From Streptomyces sp. Edi4 (GTDB lineage: Bacteria; Actinomycetota; Actinomycetes; Streptomycetales; Streptomycetaceae): a stretch of 64,000 nucleotides of DNA. This document shows positions 1 through 9,097 of this stretch, piece after piece. The stretch spans positions 7,068,001-7,132,000 of the forward strand of contig NZ_JBEJGY010000004.1 of NCBI RefSeq assembly GCF_040253615.1, in the 5' to 3' direction. A model generated the notes under the pieces. It made no database searches, had not been told where the DNA came from, and saw nothing but the letters and a program-made list of their open reading frames with translations. Both the position numbers and the translations under genes were made by a program. The stretch's first letter is position 1. The number at the start of each line of letters is the position of its first letter.

Positions 1-1955
1 TGGTCTCCGGCCTGGTGAATCCGGACGTCTTCAAGGTGCGCGACGGCCAGGTCCTCGCCAGGACGATCGCCGCGAAGGCGTGCGCCGTCGACGCCGTGCC
101 CGGCGGCGGTACGCGTGAGGTGGCCATCGACGCGGGGCGTCAGGAGGAGCCGGCGCTGACGGACGCGCAGGCCGTACGGCTGGTGGAACTCGGACGACGC
201 ATCGAGGCGCACTTCGGCCGCCCGCAGGACGTCGAATGGTGCCTGGTCGGCGACACCTTCCACATCGTGCAGAGCCGCCCGATCACGACGCTGTTCCCGG
301 TCCCGGACAGCGGGGACGAGGAGAACCACGTCTATCTCTCCGTCGGCCACCAGCAGATGATGACCGACGCCATCAAGCCACTGGGGCTCTCGGTGTGGCA
401 GCTGACGGCCATGGCGCCGATGCCCGAGGCCGGCGGGAGGCTGTTCGTCGACGCCACCCGGCGGCTTGCCTCGCCCACGAGCCGCGCGGGCCTGCTCGAC
501 CTCATCGGGCGCGGCGATCCGCTGACCAGGGACGCGCTGGAAACCGTCCTCGCCCGCGACGGGTTCCTTCCGTCGCTTCCCGACGCGCGGCCCGCCGGTC
601 CGGCGCCCGGCGGCGCGCCCGCCGCCCCGATCGAGACCGACCCGGCCATTGTCACCGGACTGATCGAACGCAACCGTGCCGCCGTCGCCGCCCTCAAGCG
701 CGACATCGAGACGAAGAGCGGACCGGCGCTCTTCGACTTCCTGCTCGACGCGTTCGCCACGCACAAGCGCGAGCTCGGTGATCCGCTGAGCATGCGGGCG
801 ATCATGGCCGGCATGGAGGCTACCTGGTGGCTCAACGACAAGCTCCTTGAGTGGCTGGGCGAGAAGAACGCGGCGGACACGCTCATCCTGTCCGCCCCCG
901 ACAACGTCACCTCGGAGATGGGCCTGGCGCTGCTCGACGTCGCGGACGCCATCCGCCCGTACCCGGAGGTGGTCGCGTACCTGGGGGGCGTCGGGGATGT
1001 CGCGGGCAACGGCTTCCTGGAGGAGCTGGGAAAGCTCACGGGCGGGGCCGAGGCGCGTGCCGCCATCGAGTCCTATCTCGACCGGTACGGCATGCGCTGC
1101 GTCGGCGAGATCGACATCACCCGGCCACGCTGGAGCGAACGCCCCTCGACTCTCGTGCCGGTCATCCTCGACAACGTCAGGAACTTCCAACCGGGCGCGG
1201 CGCAGCGGCGGTTCGAGCAGGGGCGGCAGAAGGCGCTGGCCAAGGAACAGGATGTGCTGGCCCGCCTGCGGGCCCTGCCGGACGGGGATGACAAGGCCGC
1301 CGAGACCGAGCGCGTGATCAGGCGCGTCAGGACCTTCACCGGATACCGGGAGTACCCCAAGTACGGCATCATCAGCCGGTACTTCGTCTACAAGCAGGCC
1401 CTCCTGAAGGAGGCCGGGCGGCTGGTGCGAGCCGGGGTGCTCGACGAGGAGGAGGACATCTTCTACCTCAGGTTCGAGGAACTGCGTGACGTCGCACGCT
1501 CGGGCCGGGTGGACGGCCGTCTCCTCCAGGAGCGCAGGGAAGCGTTCCGCTCCTACCAGGCGCTCACGCCGCCCCGGGTGCTCACCTCGGAGGGCGAGGC
1601 CCTGAACGGGGCCTACCGGCGCGACGACGTACCGCCCGGCGCGCTGAGCGGCATCCCGGTGTCCGCCGGGACCGTCGAGGGGCGGGCCCGCGTCGTCCTG
1701 GACATGGCGCACGCCGACCTCGAAGCGGGCGACATCCTGGTCACCACTTTCACCGACCCCAGCTGGTCGCCGCTGTTCGTCGCGATCGCGGGTCTGGTCA
1801 CGGAGGTGGGCGGCGTGATGACCCACGGCGCGGTGATCGCGCGGGAGTACGGCCTGCCCGCCGTCGTGGGCGTGGAGGGCGCCACCCGCCGGATCCGGGA
1901 CGGGCAGCGGATCCGGGTGCACGGGACGGACGGGTACGTGGAGATTTTGGCGTGA
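1..1955 (+). CDS. PEP-synthase / rifampicin-phosphotransferase-like enzyme, C-terminal part (5' end outside window)
   Basis: Open from the first base, so the true start lies upstream; about 650 residues are visible. The first 100 residues match the end of a PPDK/PEP-synthase ATP-grasp domain (VSGLVNPDVFKV, then EWCLVGDTFHIVQSRPI). A long middle region follows. The last 90 residues form the swivelling PEP-utilising His domain, with GGVMTHGAVIARE carrying the phosphorylatable His at bases 1824-1826. The order ATP-grasp, linker, His domain fits the rifampicin phosphotransferase (Rph) family of roughly 870 residues, which phosphorylates rifamycins from ATP. PEP synthases share both end domains, so the substrate is inferred. 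The frame is intact. Confidence 0.8.
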   Translation, partial: VSGLVNPDVFKVRDGQVLARTIAAKACAVDAVPGGGTREVAIDAGRQEEPALTDAQAVRLVELGRRIEAHFGRPQDVEWCLVGDTFHIVQSRPITTLFPVPDSGDEENHVYLSVGHQQMMTDAIKPLGLSVWQLTAMAPMPEAGGRLFVDATRRLASPTSRAGLLDLIGRGDPLTRDALETVLARDGFLPSLPDARPAGPAPGGAPAAPIETDPAIVTGLIERNRAAVAALKRDIETKSGPALFDFLLDAFATHKRELGDPLSMRAIMAGMEATWWLNDKLLEWLGEKNAADTLILSAPDNVTSEMGLALLDVADAIRPYPEVVAYLGGVGDVAGNGFLEELGKLTGGAEARAAIESYLDRYGMRCVGEIDITRPRWSERPSTLVPVILDNVRNFQPGAAQRRFEQGRQKALAKEQDVLARLRALPDGDDKAAETERVIRRVRTFTGYREYPKYGIISRYFVYKQALLKEAGRLVRAGVLDEEEDIFYLRFEELRDVARSGRVDGRLLQERREAFRSYQALTPPRVLTSEGEALNGAYRRDDVPPGALSGIPVSAGTVEGRARVVLDMAHADLEAGDILVTTFTDPSWSPLFVAIAGLVTEVGGVMTHGAVIAREYGLPAVVGVEGATRRIRDGQRIRVHGTDGYVEILA

Positions 1956-2425
1956 CAGGTTGACAGGTTGACAGGTTGGCGGGCTGGCGGGTTGGCGGTC
2001 GTGACGGGCTGGCGGGTGAGGCGGGCCGGCTCGCTGACCCGCTGACCCGCTGGCCGGCTTCGGGACGGCCGGGTCCGGGCGGCGCCGGGCAACACCCTGG
2101 CAGAGACCTACGCGGCCGCCAAGGGAGCGGCCGAGGCGATGACCCGCGAGTGCCGGCCCGATCCTGGCCCGAGCTGCGCGGCCGGACAGCACCGTTAGGG
2201 CCGTGGCCCCGGCCCCGCCCCGCCGCGACCCCGCTGTTCCTGGACGGCAGGAGCCACGAGCCGGGCGGAGCGCGGCGCCGCCCGGCCGGGGTGCCGGCTG
2301 ACGCGGGGGCTCGGCGGGGACTTGGAGCGGGCGCGTCGGCGGTCGGGTGATACCGGTTTTGCCGGGCCCGGGCGCCGGGGACTGATCACCCTGTTCCTCA
2401 TCCAACCGCTCGAACAGGAGCAATC
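1956..2425. other. Intergenic region with short tandem repeats, no convincing gene
   Basis: Starts with three copies of an 8-base unit (GACAGGTT, about 1954-1977), then repeated GGCGGGCTGGCGGG-like words. Readable frames are low-complexity, Gly/Arg/Pro rich and lack a good ribosome binding site. A Shine-Dalgarno AGGAG just before 2426 belongs to the next gene. Confidence 0.55.
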
Positions 2426-2656
2426 ATGCGCATGCGTACCACCCTCACCGCCGGCGTCCTCGCCGTCGCCGCGATCCTCGGCAGCACCGGCACCGCGCTC
2501 GCCCACGACCGGGACGACCACTACTCCGGCGGCAGGAAGGGCAGCTGCGCCACGTTCGCCGCGGCGCACGGCGGGAACGCGTCGTTCGGCAGCGCCTGTA
2601 AGCACTCCGAGTGGATGGGCCAGATGGGCGGCTGGATGGGTCACCACTCCCACTGA
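2426..2656 (+). CDS. small secreted His/Met-rich protein
   Basis: 76 residues with a clear Sec signal peptide: basic start MRMR, hydrophobic core TLTAGVLAVAAILGST, probable cleavage after ALA. The mature part of about 50 residues has two Cys and ends in a Met/His cluster (WMGQMGGWMGHHSH), which could bind a metal such as copper; that is inference from composition. The ATG is preceded by AGGAG at good spacing. It stands alone between two intergenic stretches. Family not recognised. Confidence 0.65.
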   Translation: MRMRTTLTAGVLAVAAILGSTGTALAHDRDDHYSGGRKGSCATFAAAHGGNASFGSACKHSEWMGQMGGWMGHHSH

Positions 2657-2799
2657 GGCCCCCTCGTTCCGGCGCTTCGCGGGCCGGTGCGAGCACCCCA
2701 GGGCGCGTACCGCCGCGACGCGGCTGCGCGCCCTGTCGTGTGCGCGCGGGGGGCTCGGCGCGGACGTGACGCGGCTCACTGGAAAAGGGTGACACGACG

Positions 2800-3761
2800 G
2801 TGTCGCGGACGGCTGCGACCGTGCCGCACATGATGATCAAAGACGAGGACTGCCTCACCGAGACCCTGGCGTTCAATGAACGGTTCGCGGCCGACGCGGA
2901 CAGCCGGGTACGCCGGGGAGCGCCCGACGCCACCATGCTGGCCGCCCTTCGCCGCAACCGCCTGGGCGGCGACACGCCTCCCGTACGACTGCCCCATGGG
3001 CACGACCGCGTCCTCGCGGGCGGGGTGCGGGTCCGGACCTTCATACCCCCGCGCGTCGACGGCGTGTACCTGCACATCCACGGCGGCGGCTGGGCGTTCG
3101 GCTCCGCCGACGGGCAGGACGACCGCCTGTGGCGTCTGGCGCGAGACGCCCGGGTCGCCGTGGTGAGCGTGGAGTACCGCCTCGCGCCCGAACACCCCTT
3201 CCCCGCCGGGCCCGAGGACTGCGAGACCGCCGCCCGCTGGCTGGTGGACAACGCCGAGGCCGAATTCGGCACCCGCCGGCTCCTGATCGGCGGCGAGTCG
3301 GCCGGCGCGCACCTGAGCGTCCTGACGCTGCTGCGCCTGCGTGACCGGCACGGCGTCAGCGGAGCGTTCCGGGCGGCCCACCTGCTGTTCGGGCCCTACG
3401 CCTGTCGATGACTCCGAGCCAGCGCCTGTTCGGTTCCCGGCGGTCGCTGAGCAACACGGACACCCTGCGCTCCACCTATGAGCAGTTCACGCCCGGCATG
3501 GACGCCGAGCGGCGCCGCGATCCCGGCATGTCCCCGCTCTTCGCCGACCTCACGGGACTGCCGCCGGCCCGGATCGTGGTCGGAACCGAGGACCCGTTGC
3601 GGGACGACTCCCTCTTTCTGGCCGCGCGGTGGCGGGCGGCGGGCGCACCCGTACGGCTCGATGTCGTCGCCGGGGCCATGCACGGCTTCACCCTGTTCCC
3701 CCTCACCATCACCGAGCGGGAACTGCGACGCCAGGGAAGCTTCCTGGCCTCGGCACGGTAG
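2800..3761 (+). pseudogene. alpha/beta hydrolase (HSL/carboxylesterase type), split by a single-base deletion near 3403
   Basis: Frame 1 (GTG 2800) carries the oxyanion-hole motif HIHGGGWAFGS and the nucleophile elbow GGESAGAH of the hormone-sensitive-lipase class, then stops at 3411 with FGPYACR. The rest continues in another frame (MTPSQRLFG) to 3761, with the acid region GTEDPLRDD and the His in AMHGFTLF. Adding one base (TAC GAC CTG TCG ATG) restores the usual FGPYDLSMTPS, so the break is one deleted base. All catalytic elements are present across the two parts. It is either a recent pseudogene or a sequencing error. It ends 11 bases before a WYL regulator that is also frameshifted. Confidence 0.8.
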
Positions 3762-3772
3762 CGTCCGACGAC

Positions 3773-4493
3773 GTGAACCGTACTGCCCGTCTGTACTGGC
3801 TGGTCGAAGAACTGCGCGCGGCGGCGCCGAGGCCCCTGACGGTCGCGGCGCTCGCCGCGCGATGCGAGGTGAGTACGCGCACCGTGCAGCGCGACCTCCA
3901 GACACTGATGGAGACCGGCGTGCCGGTGCGCACGATGACGGGGCGGGGCGGGGGGCTGGTCGATCGACCCCGGCATGACCCTGCCGCCGGTGCGGTTCAC
4001 CGCCGATGAGGCCGCCGCCCTCACGGTGGCCCTCGCGGGGGTCGGGGCCGGCGCCCCGTACGCGGGCGCCGCCCGTACGGCCGCCCAGAAGATCGCGGCC
4101 TCGATCACCGGTCCCGCGTCGACCGCGGCGCGCGAACTCGCCGCCCGGATCGTGACGCTGCCCTCGCCGGGCGACCGCGGTGTCCGTAGCGCGGTGGAGA
4201 GCGCTCTCAGCGCCAACACGGCCCTGCGGCTGTCCTACCTCGACGCGGGCGGCCGCGCGAGCGTCCGCGTGGTGGAACCGGCGGGACTGCTCACCGCCGA
4301 GGGGCGCTGGTACCTCATCGCCTGGTGCCGTACGCGCCGGGCGGGCCGGGGCTTCCGCCTCGACCGGATCGCGACGGCGCAACCCCTCGCCGAACAGGCC
4401 GAACCCCGCGACTTGGCGGCCCTGTTGCGCGGCTCCGCGGCCACCTCGGCGGTGCGGCCCGCCACCTTGGACGCCCTCGCGCCCGCGCCGTGA
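3773..4493 (+). pseudogene. WYL-domain (YafY-type) transcriptional regulator, frameshifted in a G-run at 3950-3955
   Basis: From GTG 3773 the frame encodes an N-terminal HTH_11-type winged helix (RLYWLVEELRAA, ALAARCEVSTRTVQRDLQTL). At the run of six G it leaves frame (GRGGGLVDRPR). One G fewer gives GRGGGWSIDPGMTLPPVRFT, joining the WYL half, which stays open to 4493 and holds LRLSYLDAGG and EGRWYLIAWC. The family usually senses a ligand through WYL and controls adjacent genes; the preceding hydrolase is the likely target. The homopolymer position makes a sequencing error as likely as a true mutation. Confidence 0.8.
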
Positions 4494-4607
4494 GGGCATC
4501 GCGCCCGTACGGGCGTGGTGACGAGCCGTCAGCTGTTGTGGCGGCGGTTTGGGAGAAGGCATGGCCGGGGTGGGACACGGTAACGGGCAACGATTACGAT
4601 CCGGCTC

Positions 4608-5627
4608 ATGAGCACCTCGGATCAGGACCAAGCGGTGGACGCGACCCCGGAAGCCCCCGGAACGACCGGAGCGAAGCCATCGCCTGCGGCGAAGCCGCGT
4701 TCGGAGCGGGGTGGGGCCGAGGCAGCCGGCGATCGGGACGCTTCCGAGGGCACCCGGGCTCAGTCCGCGAGCGCCGGGCGGGCCCCGGAGGCGGGGGAGC
4801 GGCAGGGCGGGGAGGCGTCCCCTCGCGCCGCTCAACTTCCGCGTGCAGAAGGGGACTTGAACGCAACCCAGGACCCGGAAGGCGCGACGGCGGCTGATCC
4901 GGGCGCCACCGCCCACCCCAAGGCCGCGTCCGGCGGGCGCGTGGCGGGTGGTTCGGGCTCTGGTTCGGTCGAGGCGGCCGTGGACGCGCTTGACGGGGCC
5001 ACCTCGGGCGGAGGCGGGCGCGTGGCGGGTGGTTCGGGCTCCGGTTCGGTCGAAGCGACTGCGGACGACGCTCTTGATGCGGCCGCTTCGGGCGGGCGTG
5101 CCGAGACTGGCTCTGAGGCGGCCATGGGCGCGACTGGTGTGGCCACCCCGGGCGAGCCCGTCAAGGGTGCGGCGGCCCACCCTGGTGAGATATCCCCGGG
5201 CGCCCCGGCAGCGGGTGACCCGGAGATCCGTGGAGCGGTCACCCCGGACGCCCAACGCGGGGGTGGTGGGAACGAAGGCGCCCCGGACGCTCTCGACGAC
5301 CAGGCCCCCGCCGACGCGACCCCGCACGCTTCCGCCGAGGGCGCCCCGCCCCAGGACGCGCCCGCGCGGGGCGGTCTTGCCCCCCGGCAGGCGCGCCGCA
5401 TCCGCATGGTCGCCGCCGGTGTGCTCATGGTGGCGATCGGCGTGATCCTCGTCGTACGGCTGGCGACCCGTTCCTCGGTGCTGGTCGTCGGCGTTTATGG
5501 AATCGCTCTCATCCTGTGCGGCGTGGTCATCGAGCTGAGCCGCAACGGGCGTACCCGGCTTGCCTCCTGGCTCCTCGTGGTGGGCCTCGCCGCGGCGTTC
5601 GGCATGGACTGGTTCGTCCTGCCCTGA
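4608..5627 (+). CDS. Ala/Gly/Asp-rich protein with C-terminal membrane segments
   Basis: 339 residues. Residues 1 to about 260 are low-complexity and probably disordered, with an internal repeat (GGRVAGGSGSGSVEA twice, DNA copies near 4933 and 5015). The last 75 residues hold about three hydrophobic helices (VAAGVLMVAIGVILVVRLA, then LVVGVYGIALILCGVVIEL, then LASWLLVVGLAAAFGMDWF), so the protein would be anchored at its C-terminus with a long hydrophilic N-terminal tail. Family not recognised. Repeat number in the tail could vary between strains. Confidence 0.6.
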   Translation: MSTSDQDQAVDATPEAPGTTGAKPSPAAKPRSERGGAEAAGDRDASEGTRAQSASAGRAPEAGERQGGEASPRAAQLPRAEGDLNATQDPEGATAADPGATAHPKAASGGRVAGGSGSGSVEAAVDALDGATSGGGGRVAGGSGSGSVEATADDALDAAASGGRAETGSEAAMGATGVATPGEPVKGAAAHPGEISPGAPAAGDPEIRGAVTPDAQRGGGGNEGAPDALDDQAPADATPHASAEGAPPQDAPARGGLAPRQARRIRMVAAGVLMVAIGVILVVRLATRSSVLVVGVYGIALILCGVVIELSRNGRTRLASWLLVVGLAAAFGMDWFVLP

Positions 5628-5736
5628 CAGGCCGCCTTCGGTTGCTTCCCTCCCTGCTCCCCGGCCCCACGCCACGCGGGCCGGCGGGCACCCCGGCACC
5701 CCGCAGGGCTTCGCAGGGCCGACGAGCGCCCCGTCC

Positions 5737-5748
5737 GAGAGCGCTCTC
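5737..5748. promoter_or_regulatory. LacI-type operator candidate (distal)
   Basis: Perfect palindrome GAGAGCGCTCTC. The CG-centred form resembles LacI-family sugar operators of actinobacteria (CebR/CelR type, TGGGAGCGCTCCCA). It is about 540 bases upstream of the GH31 start, with a second copy nearer. Confidence 0.5.
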
Positions 5749-5947
5749 AGGCCGGTCAAATTCGAAAGCCAACCGGCGCCTCAGGCAACCCCGCCCTCGG
5801 GCCCACCCGCCCAGCGGGCCACCCGGTCCCGGCACCCCTCAGCAACCCCGCCCCGCCCGGGCACCCCCCAGCAACCCCGCCTCCCCGTGCCGCCTACCCC
5901 ACCCCGTTACGGCTCACCGCATCTCGCGCCCTCGCTCCACCCAGGGT

Positions 5948-5963
5948 CTGAGAGCGCTCTCAG
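5948..5963. promoter_or_regulatory. LacI-type operator candidate (proximal)
   Basis: Perfect 16-base palindrome CTGAGAGCGCTCTCAG sharing its 12-base core with the site at 5737. Two such sites 211 bases apart upstream of a secreted glycosidase suggest repression by a LacI-family sugar regulator, possibly by looping. No lacI gene lies in this window. Confidence 0.6.
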
Positions 5964-6112
5964 GCTGCGCCCGAGCCCGAAGCGGCTGCCCTCACCGGCC
6001 CTCGTGGCAGCCGGCACAGCAGACGGCCCGGCCCGGCGCCGCGTGCCCCGCCTGCCAACGTGCCCGAGGCTCCCCGCGCCCCACCCACCCGCACTTGCCC
6101 TCCCCCCACCCG

Positions 6113-6141
6113 TTGACATGTACCCGCCTCACGGTGAATCT
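6113..6141 (+). promoter_or_regulatory. candidate promoter of the GH31 gene
   Basis: A perfect -35 hexamer TTGACA (6113-6118) is followed after 17 bases by GAATCT (6136-6141), a weak -10. The spacing is ideal for the main vegetative sigma factor. Transcription would start about 140 bases before the TTG start, leaving a leader that contains the 31-base repeats. Confidence 0.4.
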
Positions 6142-6174
6142 TGATGCTCGAAACTCCACTGTTCCAAGCATGAA

Positions 6175-6267
6175 CGCGCACACCCGCCCCGGCCGTCGGC
6201 ATAACCGCGTACACCGCCACCGGCTGTTGGCGTAAGCGCGCACACCGCGCCCGGCTGTTGCTCGGTA
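6175..6267 (+). repeat. three tandem 31-base repeats in the GH31 leader
   Basis: Units begin at 6175, 6206 and 6237, each opening with CGCG(C/T)ACAC and containing CCGGC(T/C)GT. The last unit runs into the ribosome binding site region. No spacers or cas genes accompany them. Confidence 0.7.
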
Positions 6268-6284
6268 CGAACGGAGAACGACTC

Positions 6285-8957
6285 TTGCGGACCCTCTGGT
6301 ATCGCTTTCACCCTCCCCGGCGCCCCGCCGTCGCCGCCCTCTCGGCGCTCGCGCTCGCCCTCACCGCCCTGACCGTCCCGGCCGCCGCGCGGGCCGAGGC
6401 CGCGGCGCCGCCCGGTGGCGTCCTGGACAGCGGGACGAAGTCATTGACCTGGCAGAGCCCGATCTACGAGAAGGGCACTGTCGACGCGCCCGACAAGTGC
6501 CCGCCCCCCGCGCAGGACCCGGCCGGCGCCGTCTGCGCCCGCTTCGACCTGACGGTGCGTCCGCCCGCCCACCAGTGGGACGACAACCCGGAGGGCGGCG
6601 TGCCCGTCTCCGTCCAATGGGCCACGCCCACCGACGACTTCGACCTCTACGTCTACGACGACGCGGGCAAGCAGGTCGCCTCCAGCGCCGGTACCGCCGA
6701 CCCCGAGGCCACCGTCATCCCGAAGGCGTCGGGGACCTACCACGTGGTCATCGTCCCTTACGACGTACACCACAACTCCTTCACGGGTACGGCGTACCTG
6801 CCCGAGCCCACGGACGCGGGGAACCTCACCGCCTTCGCCGGCAAGGACGGTACGTACGACATCGCCGCCGGCGCGCTGAAGGCCCGCGTGGACTTTCTCG
6901 CCGACGACACCCTGCGGCTGCGCGCCGCGCCGGACGGCACCTTCACCGACCCGCCCGGCAGCCACATGATCCAGACGCAGCCCAAGGCGCAGAAGGACAC
7001 CAAGTCCTTTGACGCGCACGGCTATTACGGTATCCGGAGCAAGGACACCGTCCTGCGTGTCTACAAGAAGCCGCTGCGCTTCGCCCTCTACAAGGGGGAC
7101 AACGAAACCGTCATCTGGTCCGAGGCCGACCCGCTGCGCTGGACCTCCGGTGGGATGCGTCAGAGCCTGACCCGTGGCGCGGATGAGCAGTTCTTCGGCG
7201 GCGGCGAGCAGAACGGCAGCTTCTCGCACCGCGACCAGGTCATGAACGTGGGCAACAACACCAACTGGAACGAGGGTGGCTGGAACAACTCCCAGCCCTT
7301 CTACATCTCCTCGGCCGGATACGGCGTGTTCCGCAACACCTTCACGCCGGGCGTCTACGACTTCGGGCCGCGCGTGCGAACCGGACAGCAGGAACGGCGC
7401 CTGGACGCCTACTACTTCACCGGCGACGTCAAGTCGGTCATCGGCAAGTACACCTCGCTGGTGGGCAAGCCGTTCATGCCGCCCGTGTACGGCCTCGAAC
7501 CGGGCGACTCCGACTGCTACTTGCACAACGCCAACCGGGGCGAGCGCCACACGCTGGACGCGCTCAAGGTCGCCGACGGCTACACCCAGAACCAGATGCC
7601 GCTCGGCTGGATGCTCGTCAACGACGGCTATGGCTGCGGCTATGAGAACCTGGCCGAGACCGGCAAGGGCCTGCGGGCCCACAACGCCCAGCTCGGCCTG
7701 TGGACCCAGGACGGCCTCGGCAAACTCGCCGACCAGGTCAAGGCGGGCCAGCGCGTGGCCAAGCTGGACGTCGCGTGGGTCGGCAACGGATATGGCTTCG
7801 CCCTGAACGCCTGCGACCAGGCGAAGGCCGGCATCGAGGACAACAGCGACGCGCGCGGCTTCGTATGGCTGCCCGTCTCCTGGGCCGGCGCCCAGCGCTG
7901 CGGCGTCCTGTGGAGCGGTGACCAGAAGCTCAGCTGGGACTATCTGCGCTGGCAGATCCCCACGTACGCGGGCGCCACGTTGTCGGGCATCGCGTACAAC
8001 ACGGGTGACGTCGGCAGCATCTTCGGCCACGACCCCAAGATGTACACGCGTGACCTCCAGTGGAAGGCGTTCCTGCCGGCCATCATGACGATGGACGGCT
8101 GGGCCAAGGACCTCACCACCGGCAAGGCCGCCGACCAGCAGCCCTGGCTGGACGGTGGGCCCTACGCCTCCATCAACCGCAAGTACCTCCAGCTCAAGGA
8201 ACGTCTCATCCCGTACATGTACGGGCTCTCCAAGGACGCCACGAAGACCGGTGTCGGCGCGGTCCGCCCGCTCTCCCTGGAGTACCCGGACGACCCCAAC
8301 ACTCTGGGCGCCGACGCCAAGTACGAGTTCTTGGCCGGTCCCGACTTCCTCGTCGCGCCCGTCTACAGCGACACCAGCGTCCGGGACGGCATCTACCTGC
8401 CCAAGGGCACCTGGACCGACTACTGGACGGGCAAGACCTACCAGGGCCCCACGACCATCGACCATTACGCCGCGCCCCTGGACACGTTGCCGCTGTTCGT
8501 GAAGGGCGGCTCGATCGTGCCGATGTGGCCCCAGGGCACGACATCCTGGGAGACCCGGAACAAGGGCGAGCTGGACTACGACATCTATCCGCGCCTCGGC
8601 ACTTCCTCCTACACGCTGTACGAGGACGACGGTGTCACACGGAAGTTCGCCCAGGGCGCTTCGGCAACCCAGCGGGTCCAGGTGACCTCGGCCGGACGGG
8701 CCTCGGTCGTCAACGTCGGCCCCAGTGTGGGCAGTTACCAGGGCAAGCCGGCCAGCCGCGCCTACCGTCTCACCGTGCACGGCAGGACCGCGCCCACCAT
8801 CGTCGCGCTCGGCGGGCAGCGGCTGCGCCGGTACGGTTCGGCGGCCGAGCTCGGCGCGGCGGGCACCGGCTGGTTCTTCGATCCGGCGACCGGAGTGACG
8901 CAGATCAGGACGCCGTCGCAGTCCACCGGGCGCGGTTTCTCCGTCGAGATCGCGTGA
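6285..8957 (+). CDS. secreted glycoside hydrolase family 31 (alpha-glucosidase-type)
   Basis: 890 residues from TTG 6285, chosen because GGAG lies 8 bases upstream and the N-terminus then forms a signal peptide (RRPAVAALSALALALTALTV, cleavage after ARA). Residues of about 65-170 resemble a PPC-like beta domain (DLYVYDDAGKQVASS). The GH31 N-terminal beta-sandwich and (beta/alpha)8 barrel follow, with the probable nucleophile Asp495 in KLDVAWVG and acid/base Asp546 in SGDQKLSWD, then C-terminal beta domains. The enzyme would release sugars from alpha-glucans or alpha-xylosides outside the cell; exact specificity cannot be read. Two LacI-type palindromes upstream suggest sugar-responsive repression. 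Confidence 0.85.
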   Translation: MRTLWYRFHPPRRPAVAALSALALALTALTVPAAARAEAAAPPGGVLDSGTKSLTWQSPIYEKGTVDAPDKCPPPAQDPAGAVCARFDLTVRPPAHQWDDNPEGGVPVSVQWATPTDDFDLYVYDDAGKQVASSAGTADPEATVIPKASGTYHVVIVPYDVHHNSFTGTAYLPEPTDAGNLTAFAGKDGTYDIAAGALKARVDFLADDTLRLRAAPDGTFTDPPGSHMIQTQPKAQKDTKSFDAHGYYGIRSKDTVLRVYKKPLRFALYKGDNETVIWSEADPLRWTSGGMRQSLTRGADEQFFGGGEQNGSFSHRDQVMNVGNNTNWNEGGWNNSQPFYISSAGYGVFRNTFTPGVYDFGPRVRTGQQERRLDAYYFTGDVKSVIGKYTSLVGKPFMPPVYGLEPGDSDCYLHNANRGERHTLDALKVADGYTQNQMPLGWMLVNDGYGCGYENLAETGKGLRAHNAQLGLWTQDGLGKLADQVKAGQRVAKLDVAWVGNGYGFALNACDQAKAGIEDNSDARGFVWLPVSWAGAQRCGVLWSGDQKLSWDYLRWQIPTYAGATLSGIAYNTGDVGSIFGHDPKMYTRDLQWKAFLPAIMTMDGWAKDLTTGKAADQQPWLDGGPYASINRKYLQLKERLIPYMYGLSKDATKTGVGAVRPLSLEYPDDPNTLGADAKYEFLAGPDFLVAPVYSDTSVRDGIYLPKGTWTDYWTGKTYQGPTTIDHYAAPLDTLPLFVKGGSIVPMWPQGTTSWETRNKGELDYDIYPRLGTSSYTLYEDDGVTRKFAQGASATQRVQVTSAGRASVVNVGPSVGSYQGKPASRAYRLTVHGRTAPTIVALGGQRLRRYGSAAELGAAGTGWFFDPATGVTQIRTPSQSTGRGFSVEIA

Positions 8958-8985
8958 GGGTGGCCTGACGCCCGGCGCCGGGCCG

Positions 8986-9018
8986 GGGGCCGTACCGTGA
9001 GCCGTCCGGTACGGCCCC
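8986..9018 (+). terminator. hairpin terminator after GH31 gene
   Basis: Eleven-base perfect stem, GGGGCCGTACC with GGTACGGCCCC, and an 11-base loop. It lies 28 bases after the GH31 stop. It lacks a long T tract, as is common in Streptomyces. Confidence 0.6.
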
Positions 9019-9097
9019 TTCGCACGTGCGGGAGGTGGGTTGGGGCAGGATCGGCGTACGGCTGAACAGGCACTCCACCGTCAAGGAGATCGATCCG

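Larger units (their letters stand above)
5628..6284. other. Long regulatory intergenic region upstream of the GH31 gene
   Basis: About 650 bases with no convincing gene. It contains two perfect palindromes of the LacI-operator type, a C-rich stretch with a duplicated GCACCCC(T/C)CAGCAACCCCGCC unit near 5834-5880, a candidate promoter near 6113, and three 31-base tandem repeats directly before the start codon. Confidence 0.6.

Noticed and set aside
1976..2350. Short open frame after the PEP-synthase-like gene
   Set aside because: Low-complexity Gly/Arg/Pro sequence without a ribosome binding site; the region is repetitive.
4197..4208. GAGAGCGCTCTC copy in the WYL gene
   Set aside because: It lies inside coding sequence (VESALSAN) and is explained by codon usage, unlike the two intergenic copies.
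3396..5759. Long minus-strand open frame over the hydrolase, WYL and repeat protein genes
   Set aside because: Arg/Pro/Gly-rich composition and absence of any domain; the plus-strand genes explain the coding bias.
6175..6267. Possible CRISPR array (31-base units)
   Set aside because: Units are directly adjacent without spacers, there are only three, and no cas genes are nearby.
6441..8780. Long minus-strand open frame across the GH31 gene
   Set aside because: It is a high-GC shadow of the sense gene; residues are Val/Gly/Arg-rich with no motifs.
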